From assembly GCA_947172705.1 (NCBI GenBank), contig CAMWCA010000011.1, positions 1-63,933 on the forward strand: a stretch of DNA of 63,933 nt. The letters are read 5' to 3'. The stretch comes from an uncultured Lachnospiraceae bacterium. GTDB lineage: Bacteria > Bacillota > Clostridia > Lachnospirales > Lachnospiraceae. Shown here in pieces: positions 6,801-15,385 of this stretch (position 1 is the first letter of the stretch; the number at the start of each line of letters is the position of its first letter). The position numbers and the translations under genes are program-made. A model generated the notes under the pieces. The model was not told the DNA's origin. It searched no databases and saw nothing but the letters and a program-made list of their open reading frames with translations.

Positions 6801-7850
6801 TTACCCCACAGGAAGAATCTCCCTGAAATAACGGATAAAATTCCCTCCCATAATCCCTTTCACTTCTTCCGGCTCCATTCCCCTCTGCAGCAGCGCCGCA
6901 CTCACCAGCGGTACCTGACTGTGATCCAAAAGGCAGTCGTCTCTGTCCGTATACCGCTCCCCTTTCAACGCCGCCCTTGCCCTTCCATAGGAATCGCACA
7001 GATCAAATCCATATCCTACATGCCCGCTTCCTGCCAGCTTTGTCTCATACTCTATATGGCGGCAAAGCATTTCCAGATGGTTTCCCTCCAGGGAACCTGC
7101 AATGTATTTACAGCCGTTCATCCCCATAACGCCGCCCTGCCCTGCTAACGCCCTGATCTGCTGATCTGTCAGATTTCGATAGCTGTCATAAACCTGCCTG
7201 CTGCCGGAATGGGTTGCCGTAAAGCTTCTCTCTGCTATCCGGCACACCTCCTCAAATCCCTGGTCATTTAAGTGGCTGACGTCCAGAAACATGGACAATT
7301 CCTCCAGCCTTTTGACCGCCTGTACGCCGATTTTGGAAAGTCCCCCAGAAATCTGCCTGTGCTCCAACGCTTTACAGCATCCCATTCCAAGCGCATTGGG
7401 TCTGCTCCATGTAAGGGAAGCCCCTCTGACCCCCAGCCGATACAATTCCGACAGTTTTTCCAGATCCTCGCCTATGCAGTCCAATCCTTCCATATACAAT
7501 AGAATGCCAATGCCATCTCCTTCCAGAAGATCCTCCAGATCCTTCCTGCTTTCCACCAGTGTAACCTCTGCAAGCTCTTTCACATCCTCCTTCAGCGCTC
7601 TGATCTGCTCCAGCGCACTTTCCCATCCGTGCTCCAGATTACTGGTTTCCACATAAACTGATGAGACCACCAGTCTGATCCCTCCGGCGCGGAAGTACGG
7701 TAGATAATGCTTCTCTACAATGTCTTTTTCCCCACCCTGTCTTCTTAAAAGAATTTCACCTGCAAGATCCAGATGGGCGTCCACCGCCGGATTGCTTCGG
7801 TGTAATTTCATCGCCTCATCAATGGCATTGTCTGTAATTTTAAGATCCAT
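6801..7850 (-). CDS. Membrane dipeptidase, peptidase family M19
   Basis: The protein is a zinc-dependent dipeptidase of the renal dipeptidase family, 349 residues. Visible metal and active-site motifs are VDAHLDL (residues 23-29, the first His-x-Asp pair), the YMEGLD bridging glutamate, DVSHLND and ATHSGSR with the next two zinc histidines, and a late Asp in YGFDLCDS. Bacterial members cleave dipeptides, including D-amino-acid-containing ones, and lack the GPI anchor of the mammalian enzyme. The start at 7850 has AAGGAGG 5 bp upstream. It is transcribed in the same direction as the PseB-like gene but separated from it by a terminator, so it is probably its own unit. Confidence 0.93.
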   Translation of the reverse strand: MDLKITDNAIDEAMKLHRSNPAVDAHLDLAGEILLRRQGGEKDIVEKHYLPYFRAGGIRLVVSSVYVETSNLEHGWESALEQIRALKEDVKELAEVTLVESRKDLEDLLEGDGIGILLYMEGLDCIGEDLEKLSELYRLGVRGASLTWSRPNALGMGCCKALEHRQISGGLSKIGVQAVKRLEELSMFLDVSHLNDQGFEEVCRIAERSFTATHSGSRQVYDSYRNLTDQQIRALAGQGGVMGMNGCKYIAGSLEGNHLEMLCRHIEYETKLAGSGHVGYGFDLCDSYGRARAALKGERYTDRDDCLLDHSQVPLVSAALLQRGMEPEEVKGIMGGNFIRYFREILPVG

Positions 7851-7906
7851 GCTGCCTCCTTCGATATTTTTTTACGAACGCCTCCTCTGCGAGTCGGCTC
7901 ATCGTA

Positions 7907-7941
7907 AGAAAAAAGGCGCACTGAAAATTCCAATGCACCTT
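7907..7941 (-). terminator. Intrinsic terminator after the PseB-like gene
   Basis: On the minus strand AGGTGCA (complement of 7934-7940) pairs with TGCGCCT (complement of 7914-7920), followed by six T residues. One G-T pair is included. Confidence 0.65.
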
Positions 7942-7983
7942 ATTTTGCCCTTTCTTTCACTATATGCAGTAAGCCGCCGTTTT

Positions 7984-8982
7984 TTACTTTTCCAGTTCCA
8001 CTGTTTTCAGCAGTTCTTTGATCTCCTCCACGCTGAGCCACTCTTTATTGTTGCCGGAGCTATAAGAAAATCCATCTTCTACCTTCCGTCCACTTAAATT
8101 GATCTTCTGTTTATCGTTCCAGACCACCTGGGGATACACGATAAAGTGTTTGTCATATTCATATGTGGTGGCGGAATCCTCCACTGTTACCATGATCTCA
8201 TGAAGTTTTTCCCCCGGACGGATGCCGATCTCCGGCATCTTACAGCCGGGCAGCATTGCTTCAGCCAGGTCCGTCACCTTAAAGGATGGAATTTTACTGA
8301 TAAAGGTTTCCCCGCCGGTTGCCTCCTCCAGTGCCTTGATTACCAACTCCACTCCCTCTGTCAGGCTGATCCAGAAGCGGGTCATGCGGTAATCGGTGAT
8401 GGGAAGCTCCTTCCCTCCATTCTTGATGATATTGTGGAATACCGGAATAATAGATCCCCGGCTTCCCGCTACATTTCCGTAACGTACAATGGAAAAGTTA
8501 ATATCCTTTGCCCCTGCGTAGGCATTTGCCGCAATAAACAGCTTGTCTGACACCAGCTTGGTTCCGCCGTACAGATTCACCGGATTTACCGCCTTATCGG
8601 TGGAAAGCGCAACTACCTTTTTCACCCCTGAATCCAGCGCCGCATCGATCACGTTCTGAGCGCCGTGGATATTGGTCTTGATCGCTTCATTGGGATTGTA
8701 TTCACACGCCGGAACCTGCTTTAAAGCTGCGGCGTGAATCACGTAATCTACACCCTCAAAGGCTCTTTTAAGCCTTTCCTTATCTCTCACATCGCCTATG
8801 AAAAATCTCAGCTTGTCCTTGTACTCTTTAAACTCATTTTCCATTATAAACTGTTTAAATTCATCTCTGGAGTAAATAATGACCTTCCTGGGATTGTAAT
8901 TTGTAAGCACATACTTGGTAAAACATTTACCAAATGAGCCGGTGCCTCCGGTGATCAGAATCGTTTGGTTATCCAACAACAT
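7984..8982 (-). CDS. UDP-N-acetylglucosamine 4,6-dehydratase (inverting), PseB/FlaA1-like
   Basis: This extended SDR enzyme has the cofactor site TGGTGSFG (residues 11-18) and the catalytic block STDKAVNPVNLYGGTK (127-142) with the Asp129/Lys130 pair and Tyr138, matching the inverting 4,6-dehydratase PseB rather than retaining enzymes. PseB converts UDP-GlcNAc to a 4-keto-6-deoxy-L-AltNAc intermediate for pseudaminic acid or related L-sugars. At 332 residues it is the short cytosolic form without membrane segments. No pseC aminotransferase lies next to it, so the final sugar is unknown. GGAGG precedes the ATG at 8982 by 7 bp. Confidence 0.88.
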   Translation of the reverse strand: MLLDNQTILITGGTGSFGKCFTKYVLTNYNPRKVIIYSRDEFKQFIMENEFKEYKDKLRFFIGDVRDKERLKRAFEGVDYVIHAAALKQVPACEYNPNEAIKTNIHGAQNVIDAALDSGVKKVVALSTDKAVNPVNLYGGTKLVSDKLFIAANAYAGAKDINFSIVRYGNVAGSRGSIIPVFHNIIKNGGKELPITDYRMTRFWISLTEGVELVIKALEEATGGETFISKIPSFKVTDLAEAMLPGCKMPEIGIRPGEKLHEIMVTVEDSATTYEYDKHFIVYPQVVWNDKQKINLSGRKVEDGFSYSSGNNKEWLSVEEIKELLKTVELEK

Positions 8983-9010
8983 GAAAATTCCTCCATTGAT
9001 TTTGTAATTG

Positions 9011-9030
9011 AAAAAGGGGGTTTGCCCTTT
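9011..9030 (-). terminator. Short terminator after the GHKL kinase
   Basis: On the minus strand AAAGGG and CCCTTT form a 6-bp stem around a 6-nt loop, followed by T residues, 40 bp after the kinase stop. The stem is short. Confidence 0.4.
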
Positions 9031-9069
9031 CCGAACATCATATCATAAATCCACGGGTACAGCAATGTT

Positions 9070-10350
9070 TTATTCTTGGCTGCATGAAACCATAACATCC
9101 AATACAAAATCCCCGTTTTCCGTATAACATGTCATCGTCCCGTTCAGTCTCTCCGCCGCCTCGTTTATGGTAATAAGCCCGAAACCATGATCATACCCTT
9201 CCTTATCCGTAGTCGGTATCGTCCCCGACTCCACGTACAGATCATCCCTGCAGCGGTTCCTGATCCTGAGCATAAGATAGCCCTTATTATAACGCATATG
9301 CAGGGAAACTTGCCGCTTCTCCACAGCAAGCCCCTTTAAAGCATCGCAGGCGTTTTCCAGCCCGTTGGCGAGGATCTGACACAGCTCCATATGAGGCAGT
9401 TCCTCCTTTCCGATCTGTATATTCCTCTTAAAATCCGCCCCCATTGCCTCCAATTTCCCGGCATAGTGAACCAGTACCGCATTCAGGTATGGGTTAACGC
9501 AAAGCTGTTCTGACAAGGCGTCCACCTCTGTCTCTATTCCCTTTAAATATGCCACTGCCTCTTTGGTTTTATCTGCGGCGAGCAGCCCCAAAAGTGTAAC
9601 CGTATATCCTTTCATGTCATGCTTCATCTTCCGGATACGCTGTTGGTTATCCAGCTGCGCCTCCAGCATATTCTTCTGTTCCTGTAAAACACGCTCACCC
9701 TGCTGCTTCCGGTGAAGCAAAAGCTGCCGATAAAGCGCCATAAGAATCGTCGCATAGGTCATGGGCATCAGAATCAGTACCAATATAAAAGCCGGAAGCT
9801 CCTGCTCTCTTGCGGTAATGACCACCGGAAAATTTGCCAAAACAGCGAGCAAAACATAGTAAAGCGCCGTCATTCCTGCAAATACGCCCCACCCTTTCGG
9901 CACAGCCTCCTGCAGCTCCTTATAGGGTTTTCTGATATACCGCACCGCCACCCATTCAACCAGTGGGAACAGCGTCAGCCTGCCAATGAACATCAGAATA
10001 AATTGTTCTCCCCCCAAATAATAATCTACTATATTGGTTACCACAATAATCCACAAGGCAACCGTATCCGCCAGGCAAAAGGTAAAGAAAAATCTTCCGT
10101 TTCTATCCTTTGAAATAAACCAGAAAAACACCAGGCTGGGCAGAGTACACGTTAATATAAAGACCTTCCCCATAACGCCCGCCCCGTAGAGCGCCACCCC
10201 TGCCACATTCAGAAAAATCACTGCTCCCATTGAAATTCCCGTAAGAATAAACGTCTTTTTCCTGGAATAGCGGGAACGATACAACAGCATAAACAGAATC
10301 AATATATGGAACAAAGACCACAAAACAGATAAATCCCTGAATATTGTCAT
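9070..10350 (-). CDS. Orphan AgrC-like GHKL sensor histidine kinase
   Basis: The 426-residue protein has about six N-terminal membrane segments, a coiled linker, an H-box KMKHDMKGY, and a GHKL ATPase domain with N-box LANGLENACDAL and a GFGLITI glycine loop. This is the architecture of class 10 kinases that sense peptides (AgrC, PlnB). The start at 10350 is chosen over 10419 because AAGGAGG lies 10 bp upstream. No response regulator or AgrD/AgrB gene is adjacent; the upstream gene is an XRE membrane regulator. It may pair with the orphan LytTR regulator at 29095 or with agrA. Confidence 0.85.
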   Translation of the reverse strand: MTIFRDLSVLWSLFHILILFMLLYRSRYSRKKTFILTGISMGAVIFLNVAGVALYGAGVMGKVFILTCTLPSLVFFWFISKDRNGRFFFTFCLADTVALWIIVVTNIVDYYLGGEQFILMFIGRLTLFPLVEWVAVRYIRKPYKELQEAVPKGWGVFAGMTALYYVLLAVLANFPVVITAREQELPAFILVLILMPMTYATILMALYRQLLLHRKQQGERVLQEQKNMLEAQLDNQQRIRKMKHDMKGYTVTLLGLLAADKTKEAVAYLKGIETEVDALSEQLCVNPYLNAVLVHYAGKLEAMGADFKRNIQIGKEELPHMELCQILANGLENACDALKGLAVEKRQVSLHMRYNKGYLMLRIRNRCRDDLYVESGTIPTTDKEGYDHGFGLITINEAAERLNGTMTCYTENGDFVLDVMVSCSQE

Positions 10351-10377
10351 GTAATCGTTCCTCCTTTGCGCATATCT

Positions 10378-10411
10378 TTGTCTGTACCGTACACATTGCC
10401 TGCATGTACAG
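10378..10411 (-). promoter_or_regulatory. Possible operator/promoter before the GHKL kinase
   Basis: On the minus strand a TATACT -10-like element is followed by an inverted repeat CTGTAC...GTACAG (about 29 bp across), about 40 bp before the kinase start. A good -35 box is not obvious. Confidence 0.3.
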
Positions 10412-10460
10412 TATACCATATATCCCGGCTCCCGCCATCCTGATTTTAAACCGGACTCAT

Positions 10461-11351
10461 TTATTCTTTTTCATCATCCTTGGATAAGACCACCGCCACA
10501 ATGCCGCAGCAAATTCCTGCCACCGCATAGACGATCCAGGTAATTCTCCACGCGTTCGTGCTAAAGCTCCAGATCAGAAAAATGATCGTCGCCACCAGCA
10601 TAATACATCCGCAGATCTTTCCTTTCAACTCATCCCTCTTCCTTCTTTCAGGAGAGGGATTTGTCTCTTTATTGTAGCCTTCAATATCATATTTTGACTT
10701 CTGCATTCCGGCATATACCAGAGTAGAAACTCCTGCAGTAAGCATAAGCAGAAAAAATCCGGATATAAATTCCTCCTTTATTTCCTCCGCCACTTCATAA
10801 CCAATAAGTACAAAAAGCACACTGATCAAAATGATGCCGATCCCTACCGCAATTCTTACCGTGAATTTCTGGTAGGCGCGCTCTTTCTCCTCGTCCCCGT
10901 AGAAATTCTGAATCACCGGGTTTTTCTGGCGAAATCTTTCATTCTGCATTCCCATAACTACAAAGATCATAACGGCTATGATCAGAAAAACAAAAAATGC
11001 CGCCGTACTTAAAGATTCGCTGATCCCCATGCCAGCAAGCATCGTCATAACGCTGAGTCCAAGAAGAATCAGCCCTACCCCAGCCGTAATCATTTTGATA
11101 AATCGGTTTTGGAATCGGTCGTAACCACACACATCCTCTGCAAAATCACTGCTTACGTCTCCCTGCATCAGGGTATCCATATTGCATTGAAACATACTGC
11201 AGATCTGTAAAAGTTTATCCATTTCGGGATAGCTTGTTCCGGATTCCCACTTGGAAACGGATTGTCTGGATACCTCCAGCTGTTCCGCCAGTTGCTCCTG
11301 GGTGATCTCCTTCTGTTTTCTTAAAAACTGTAAATTTTCTCCAAAGCTCAT
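10461..11351 (-). CDS. XRE-family regulator with C-terminal membrane domain
   Basis: Residues 1-60 form a Cro/C1 helix-turn-helix (QEQLAEQLEVSRQSVSKWESG), followed by about six hydrophobic segments. The remaining 230 residues are mostly membrane-embedded, with a basic loop and a short charged tail (KDDEKE). HTH plus multi-pass proteins of this kind are common in Lachnospiraceae; the membrane part is thought to sense envelope or ligand signals, but this is not shown. GGAGGAG precedes the ATG at 11351 by 6 bp. It may be cotranscribed with the kinase at 10350, with a 110-bp gap that carries a possible promoter. Confidence 0.85.
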   Translation of the reverse strand: MSFGENLQFLRKQKEITQEQLAEQLEVSRQSVSKWESGTSYPEMDKLLQICSMFQCNMDTLMQGDVSSDFAEDVCGYDRFQNRFIKMITAGVGLILLGLSVMTMLAGMGISESLSTAAFFVFLIIAVMIFVVMGMQNERFRQKNPVIQNFYGDEEKERAYQKFTVRIAVGIGIILISVLFVLIGYEVAEEIKEEFISGFFLLMLTAGVSTLVYAGMQKSKYDIEGYNKETNPSPERRKRDELKGKICGCIMLVATIIFLIWSFSTNAWRITWIVYAVAGICCGIVAVVLSKDDEKE

Positions 11352-11499
11352 TTTTTCTCCTCCATTTCAACCGCTTTTTTCCGGTCAGTTCATCCGACCC
11401 GCCTCATTTACATCTCTTATTTTGCGGTTGCGCGAGGGCAACTCCAACCAATTTTGTGGTGCTTTTAAGGTTTTTCACGTATATTTTCAGTTGCGCGTG

Positions 11500-13164
11500 T
11501 CACTTTAGCTCATACAAAGTCCACAACCCCTTCTCCATTTCCACCTCACAGCTGCTGAGTCTGGGATTTACATTTAAGAGCATCTCCAGGGATGCCTCCC
11601 CGTTCTCATGGTCAGCCACGTAAACCAGTAAACGATCGCTTTCCAAAATACTTTCATCATCGATGGGCTCCTGATTCCCCTGGCTTGCCAGATATACCTT
11701 TTCATACTCCATCAATTCATCCGCCAGCCACCAGATATGGTCGGCAGAGGCTTCATTGTAGAAAACCACTACCGTATCCTCCTTATGCTCCTGTACAAAG
11801 GACATTGCTTCCTTCTCCTCTTCGTACAGGAAAAACACTCTGCCGCCTTTCAACGCCAATCCTTCCGTCAGCAATAAAACCATGCCAAATATCCCGGCGA
11901 GAATCCACATTCCCATTTTTTCCTTTTTTCCGTTGACAAATGGTTCCACTATCCCAGTAAATGCCGCCCACGCTCCATACAAAAGAAGGAACAGCAGCAA
12001 TCCGTAAACGGGAAGCTGATAACGGTTGGAGGTTTCCCCCAAAAGCAGCGCAGTTTTGGAAACGGTAAAAAAATAACCGGCGCAGGCAAATAAAATCATA
12101 CCCCATGCCGCTCCAGAAGAAGAAACATTTCTTTTTCCCCTTTTCCGCAGATACCCAAGGGTCACGGCAAGAAGGCAGATCCCAAGAAGCCACCAGCTTA
12201 ATGTGCCATTCATCACATAATCGTCAAATAATCCATAAAAGAACCGGAGCCGTTCCCAGGTATTGGACACATCGCTGAATTCGCTGACCGCCTCCGTTCC
12301 CCTGTAGCCTCTTAAAATATGGGACATGCTTGCCGGATAATACAGCACTGCTCCCACAAAGCCCACCCCGCAAGCCCCTCCGTAGGCAAGCAGTTCTTTC
12401 ACCTTCCTGTTTTTGATCAGCCAGAAGCAAAAGGCAAGTCCCAGGAAAAAGTGAAAAATAATATAATAATACTGGGTCAGAAATCCCAGAAAAACCGTCA
12501 ATGCAAGGGGCAGAAAAAAGGTTACGATCCTAAAATCCCCTTTTTTCAGAACGCGAAGGTGCAGCCCAAGGCAAAGAAGAATAAAGAAAGTCAGCCATTG
12601 ATACATCCGGATAAACATCACTCCTGAAATCACCGCGCTGGAGAATCCCCATCCAAGGCAGGTGAGGAAAGCGATCAGCCGCCCTTTGTTCCTTGTCTTT
12701 TCTTTTTCCTTCTCCTTTTCCATAACCTTCTCCCTACAGGTCACAGCGGTATATACGCCATAGGCGAGAAGCCAGAAAGAACCTGCGTATCCGATCAGGT
12801 TTACGCCGATCCCCAGCCATTTGCTGAACACTCCCGGGAAAAGGGAACATGCCGTATGAAAAAGGTAATAATAAAAAGGGGGATGCACATCCCAGGACTG
12901 CATCTGCTTTACTACATTGTAGCGAAAACCTTCTCCCGGCAGCACCACAAAATCGTTTCTAAGCTCGTCCCGCTCCAGCCACTGCCTGTCGTTTACAAAA
13001 AGCCCCGCCGTCTTGTTACTGGAATAATAGGTATACAGCTCATCCTCATGGAACCCCGCTTTCCGATTCCCATAGTAGATCAAGACCAGCAGCTGCACTC
13101 CAAGCAGCAAAGCCATAATCACTATAAATATAAAATTTTGTTTCTTTGACGATACAGTATTCAT
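11500..13164 (-). CDS. GT39-like multi-pass membrane glycosyltransferase
   Basis: This 554-residue protein has about a dozen hydrophobic segments. The first periplasmic loop carries GFHEDELYTYY (residues 37-47), the acidic DE signature of ArnT/PMT-type GT-C enzymes, followed by WDVHPPFYYYLFH, another family hallmark. Such enzymes move a sugar from a polyprenyl-phosphate donor onto lipid-linked glycans or proteins on the outer face of the membrane. GtrB-like protein at 22901 in the same operon could supply that donor. It is the last gene of the polysaccharide operon and overlaps the preceding GT2 gene by 4 bp (ATGA). Confidence 0.82.
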   Translation of the reverse strand: MNTVSSKKQNFIFIVIMALLLGVQLLVLIYYGNRKAGFHEDELYTYYSSNKTAGLFVNDRQWLERDELRNDFVVLPGEGFRYNVVKQMQSWDVHPPFYYYLFHTACSLFPGVFSKWLGIGVNLIGYAGSFWLLAYGVYTAVTCREKVMEKEKEKEKTRNKGRLIAFLTCLGWGFSSAVISGVMFIRMYQWLTFFILLCLGLHLRVLKKGDFRIVTFFLPLALTVFLGFLTQYYYIIFHFFLGLAFCFWLIKNRKVKELLAYGGACGVGFVGAVLYYPASMSHILRGYRGTEAVSEFSDVSNTWERLRFFYGLFDDYVMNGTLSWWLLGICLLAVTLGYLRKRGKRNVSSSGAAWGMILFACAGYFFTVSKTALLLGETSNRYQLPVYGLLLFLLLYGAWAAFTGIVEPFVNGKKEKMGMWILAGIFGMVLLLTEGLALKGGRVFFLYEEEKEAMSFVQEHKEDTVVVFYNEASADHIWWLADELMEYEKVYLASQGNQEPIDDESILESDRLLVYVADHENGEASLEMLLNVNPRLSSCEVEMEKGLWTLYELK

Positions 13165-14165
13165 TCCTGCTTCCCTTTTAATATCCTGTGCACTCTTCTT
13201 GCAAGCTTGGGAGACGTGCCTAAAATCAATAAATATTTTTTGTTCTTTTTGGTCAGATAAGGCGATTGGCGCACATCCCGTTTATGTGCTTTCAGATACT
13301 TTTTAACCTGAACATAAAATTCATTTTTCCCATTCATCATGGAAATAGGAATATGAAGCATATAGTCCAGACGCTGGATCAGCCCGAACCGCATCGCCTC
13401 CGGCAAAAGCGCCGGATATTCTCTGCCCACGATCTCATAGACCCGGTCTGCATTTCTCACAATATCTGTAAAAACCCGGGGAAATTCCTCCCTGTTTCGG
13501 GTTCTGGTATTACTGCCATAGCGATAATATACATGATAGTCCTGATCCGGCAGGATCGCAACCCCGGTAACCTTTGGAAGCAGCCTCACCAGCAGGTGGA
13601 AATCCTCGTTCAACTCTCCTTCCGGGAACCGCTCCTCCTGTAACAGGGACGCATGGATCAACTTGGTGCAAAAGGAACAGTCTCCTTTGTGCAAAAGCAG
13701 CTCCCGCATAAAGTGCTGGCAATCCCACAATTCCGGTTCCTCCGGAGGCTGGCACACATCCGGCATCCGGTTGCCCTGCTCGTCGATCTCATCCCGGGAG
13801 ATCTGCACCATCATAAGCCCTTCTCCCAGCGCTACCGCAAGAAGTTTTTCATACATCCGAGGCTCGATGAAGTCGTCGCTGTCCACAAATCCTATGTATT
13901 CTCCTCTCGCCTTGGAAATTCCCAGATTTCTCGCCGAGGAAGAGCCTCCGTTTTCTTTGTGGAAGACCCGGACTCTTTTATCTTCCAGCGCCATTTTCTC
14001 CGCAAGGGCGCCGCTGTTATCGGTAGAGCCATCGTCCACCAATATGATCTCTATATTGCGATAGGTCTGTCTTCGTATGGAATTCACGCACCTTGGAAGC
14101 AGATCTATGATGTTATAAACCGGCACGATCACGCTGATCAGAACCGGCTTTCCGGTACTTTCCAT
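13161..14165 (-). CDS. Family 2 glycosyltransferase
   Basis: The N-terminus ISVIVPVYNIIDLLPRCVNS and the ILVDDGSTDNSG motif mark a GT-A fold family 2 transferase. The metal-binding motif follows as FVDSDDF and a later EDFHLLVRL block is consistent with the acceptor region. The start at 14165 (334 aa) has AAAGGAGAGG 6 bp upstream and overlaps the previous gene by 28 bp; an ATG at 14201 is also in frame but lacks a good site. Operon position suggests addition of one sugar to the lipid-linked repeat unit. Donor and acceptor are not predictable. Confidence 0.9.
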   Translation of the reverse strand: MESTGKPVLISVIVPVYNIIDLLPRCVNSIRRQTYRNIEIILVDDGSTDNSGALAEKMALEDKRVRVFHKENGGSSSARNLGISKARGEYIGFVDSDDFIEPRMYEKLLAVALGEGLMMVQISRDEIDEQGNRMPDVCQPPEEPELWDCQHFMRELLLHKGDCSFCTKLIHASLLQEERFPEGELNEDFHLLVRLLPKVTGVAILPDQDYHVYYRYGSNTRTRNREEFPRVFTDIVRNADRVYEIVGREYPALLPEAMRFGLIQRLDYMLHIPISMMNGKNEFYVQVKKYLKAHKRDVRQSPYLTKKNKKYLLILGTSPKLARRVHRILKGKQE

Positions 14166-15385
14166 TGAATTCCTCTCCTTTCCGAATCCTTTTTCATCCA
14201 CTCCACCATTTTCCCTGGTCTGATCACAGGAGCGGCGCTTAAAGGTCCCTCCCCTGGCGGCTCCACTCTTCCTTCCATAAGACCTTCCAGCATACGGAGC
14301 AGTTCCTTTGCCCCGTTCTCCCCATTCCAGCTATTAACAATGGTCCAGTATGCCTTTCTGCCCATCATTTTTCTCTCCATAGGGCGGTCCAGCAGATACC
14401 GCACTGCCTTCTCCATTTCGTTGTAATCATTATCAGGATAGACCATGCCGTTTTCCTTTTGCCGGATCAGGTAAGGCACGGCGCCTGCCTGTACATTGGC
14501 AACCACCGCACAGCCGCTGTTCATTTCCTCATTCACCACAGCGCCCCAGCCCTCTAAATGGCTGCTGGTAAATACGGCAATATGGCACTTTGCCATAATG
14601 TCCCTGGTTTCCTCAGGGCTTTTGAATCCATGGAAGGTAATCATTTTTTCCAATCCCCGGGTCCGACAGTTTTTTCGCAGCTCTTCCTCCAGCTCTCCGC
14701 CGCCGATCATATGAATATGGATCTTCCGATCCCGGTTCCATGACTGCAATTCTTTTCTGTTTAGCGCCTCTCCCAGGCGAAGCATATATTCCGGATGCTT
14801 CAATGGAATAAACCGTCCCGCCCATACAATATTGGTCAAACGGTTCTCATCTCCTTTTATCTCATCCAGCTCTTCCTCCGAATAATATCTGGTTTCCGGA
14901 AAGTAACCCCATTTAAACATCTTATCAGGATAAGCGCCGATCAGGTGGAAATCAGAAGCCACATAGGCGCCTGCGCAGAGAAGATAAACAGGCTGGTTCC
15001 GGTATCTGGTATGCTCCCTGTATTTATGCCGCAAGCCTCTGGGGGACAATGCCTTCCACTGCCCTTCCCTGTATATCCGTTCACTGATGCGCACTGTCAG
15101 TTTGCCCGCATTTAAACGCGCCTGCACCAGATCCTCCCTTTCGCTCCATCCTGCAAGCAGCACATCGCTTTCCATAATCAAACGTCTGCACCGCTCTTCC
15201 TCCTCATACAAACGGCACACATAGGGCAGCTTTTCCCCTTCCGGGCTCCATCCCATATTAAGCCGCTCCTGCTCCATGGGCATGGTCTGAATAAAATGAT
15301 AGTCCTCCCCCAGCAGCTTATAGCAGGCATTGGAAAAGGGGATCTGATGATGATTGATATAATTGGATATAAAGGTAACCCTCAT
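14138..15385 (-). CDS. Family 4 (GT-B) glycosyltransferase
   Basis: The 415-residue protein has a Rossmann-like N-half and the GT4 C-half: IVWAGRFIPLKHPEYMLRLGEAL (donor domain start), HMIGGGELEEELRK, FHGFKSPEETRDIMAKCHIAVFTSSHLEGWG, and an EEMNSG-CAVVANVQAG block. The E-x7-E motif of retaining GT4 enzymes is represented by EGWGAVVNEEMNSG. It overlaps the upstream GT4 gene by 4 bp (ATGA), so translation is probably coupled. Its C-terminal extension (about residues 365-415) is charged and rich in glycine and proline. Confidence 0.9.
   Translation of the reverse strand: MRVTFISNYINHHQIPFSNACYKLLGEDYHFIQTMPMEQERLNMGWSPEGEKLPYVCRLYEEEERCRRLIMESDVLLAGWSEREDLVQARLNAGKLTVRISERIYREGQWKALSPRGLRHKYREHTRYRNQPVYLLCAGAYVASDFHLIGAYPDKMFKWGYFPETRYYSEEELDEIKGDENRLTNIVWAGRFIPLKHPEYMLRLGEALNRKELQSWNRDRKIHIHMIGGGELEEELRKNCRTRGLEKMITFHGFKSPEETRDIMAKCHIAVFTSSHLEGWGAVVNEEMNSGCAVVANVQAGAVPYLIRQKENGMVYPDNDYNEMEKAVRYLLDRPMERKMMGRKAYWTIVNSWNGENGAKELLRMLEGLMEGRVEPPGEGPLSAAPVIRPGKMVEWMKKDSERRGIQWKVPESRF

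Noticed and set aside
7866..7915. TTTTTTTACGA...TCGTAAGAAAAAA inverted repeat
   Set aside because: Pairing is present but the T run is on the wrong side for a terminator in either direction; the real terminator is the adjacent stem at 7914-7940.
11426..11449. GGTTGCGCGAGGGCAACTCC hairpin as a riboswitch
   Set aside because: It is only a short 5-bp stem with no known riboswitch core, so no regulatory claim is made.
13653..14168. 171-codon plus-strand frame in the glycosyltransferase region
   Set aside because: It is antisense to the GT2 gene whose catalytic motifs are intact; the codon pattern follows the opposite strand.
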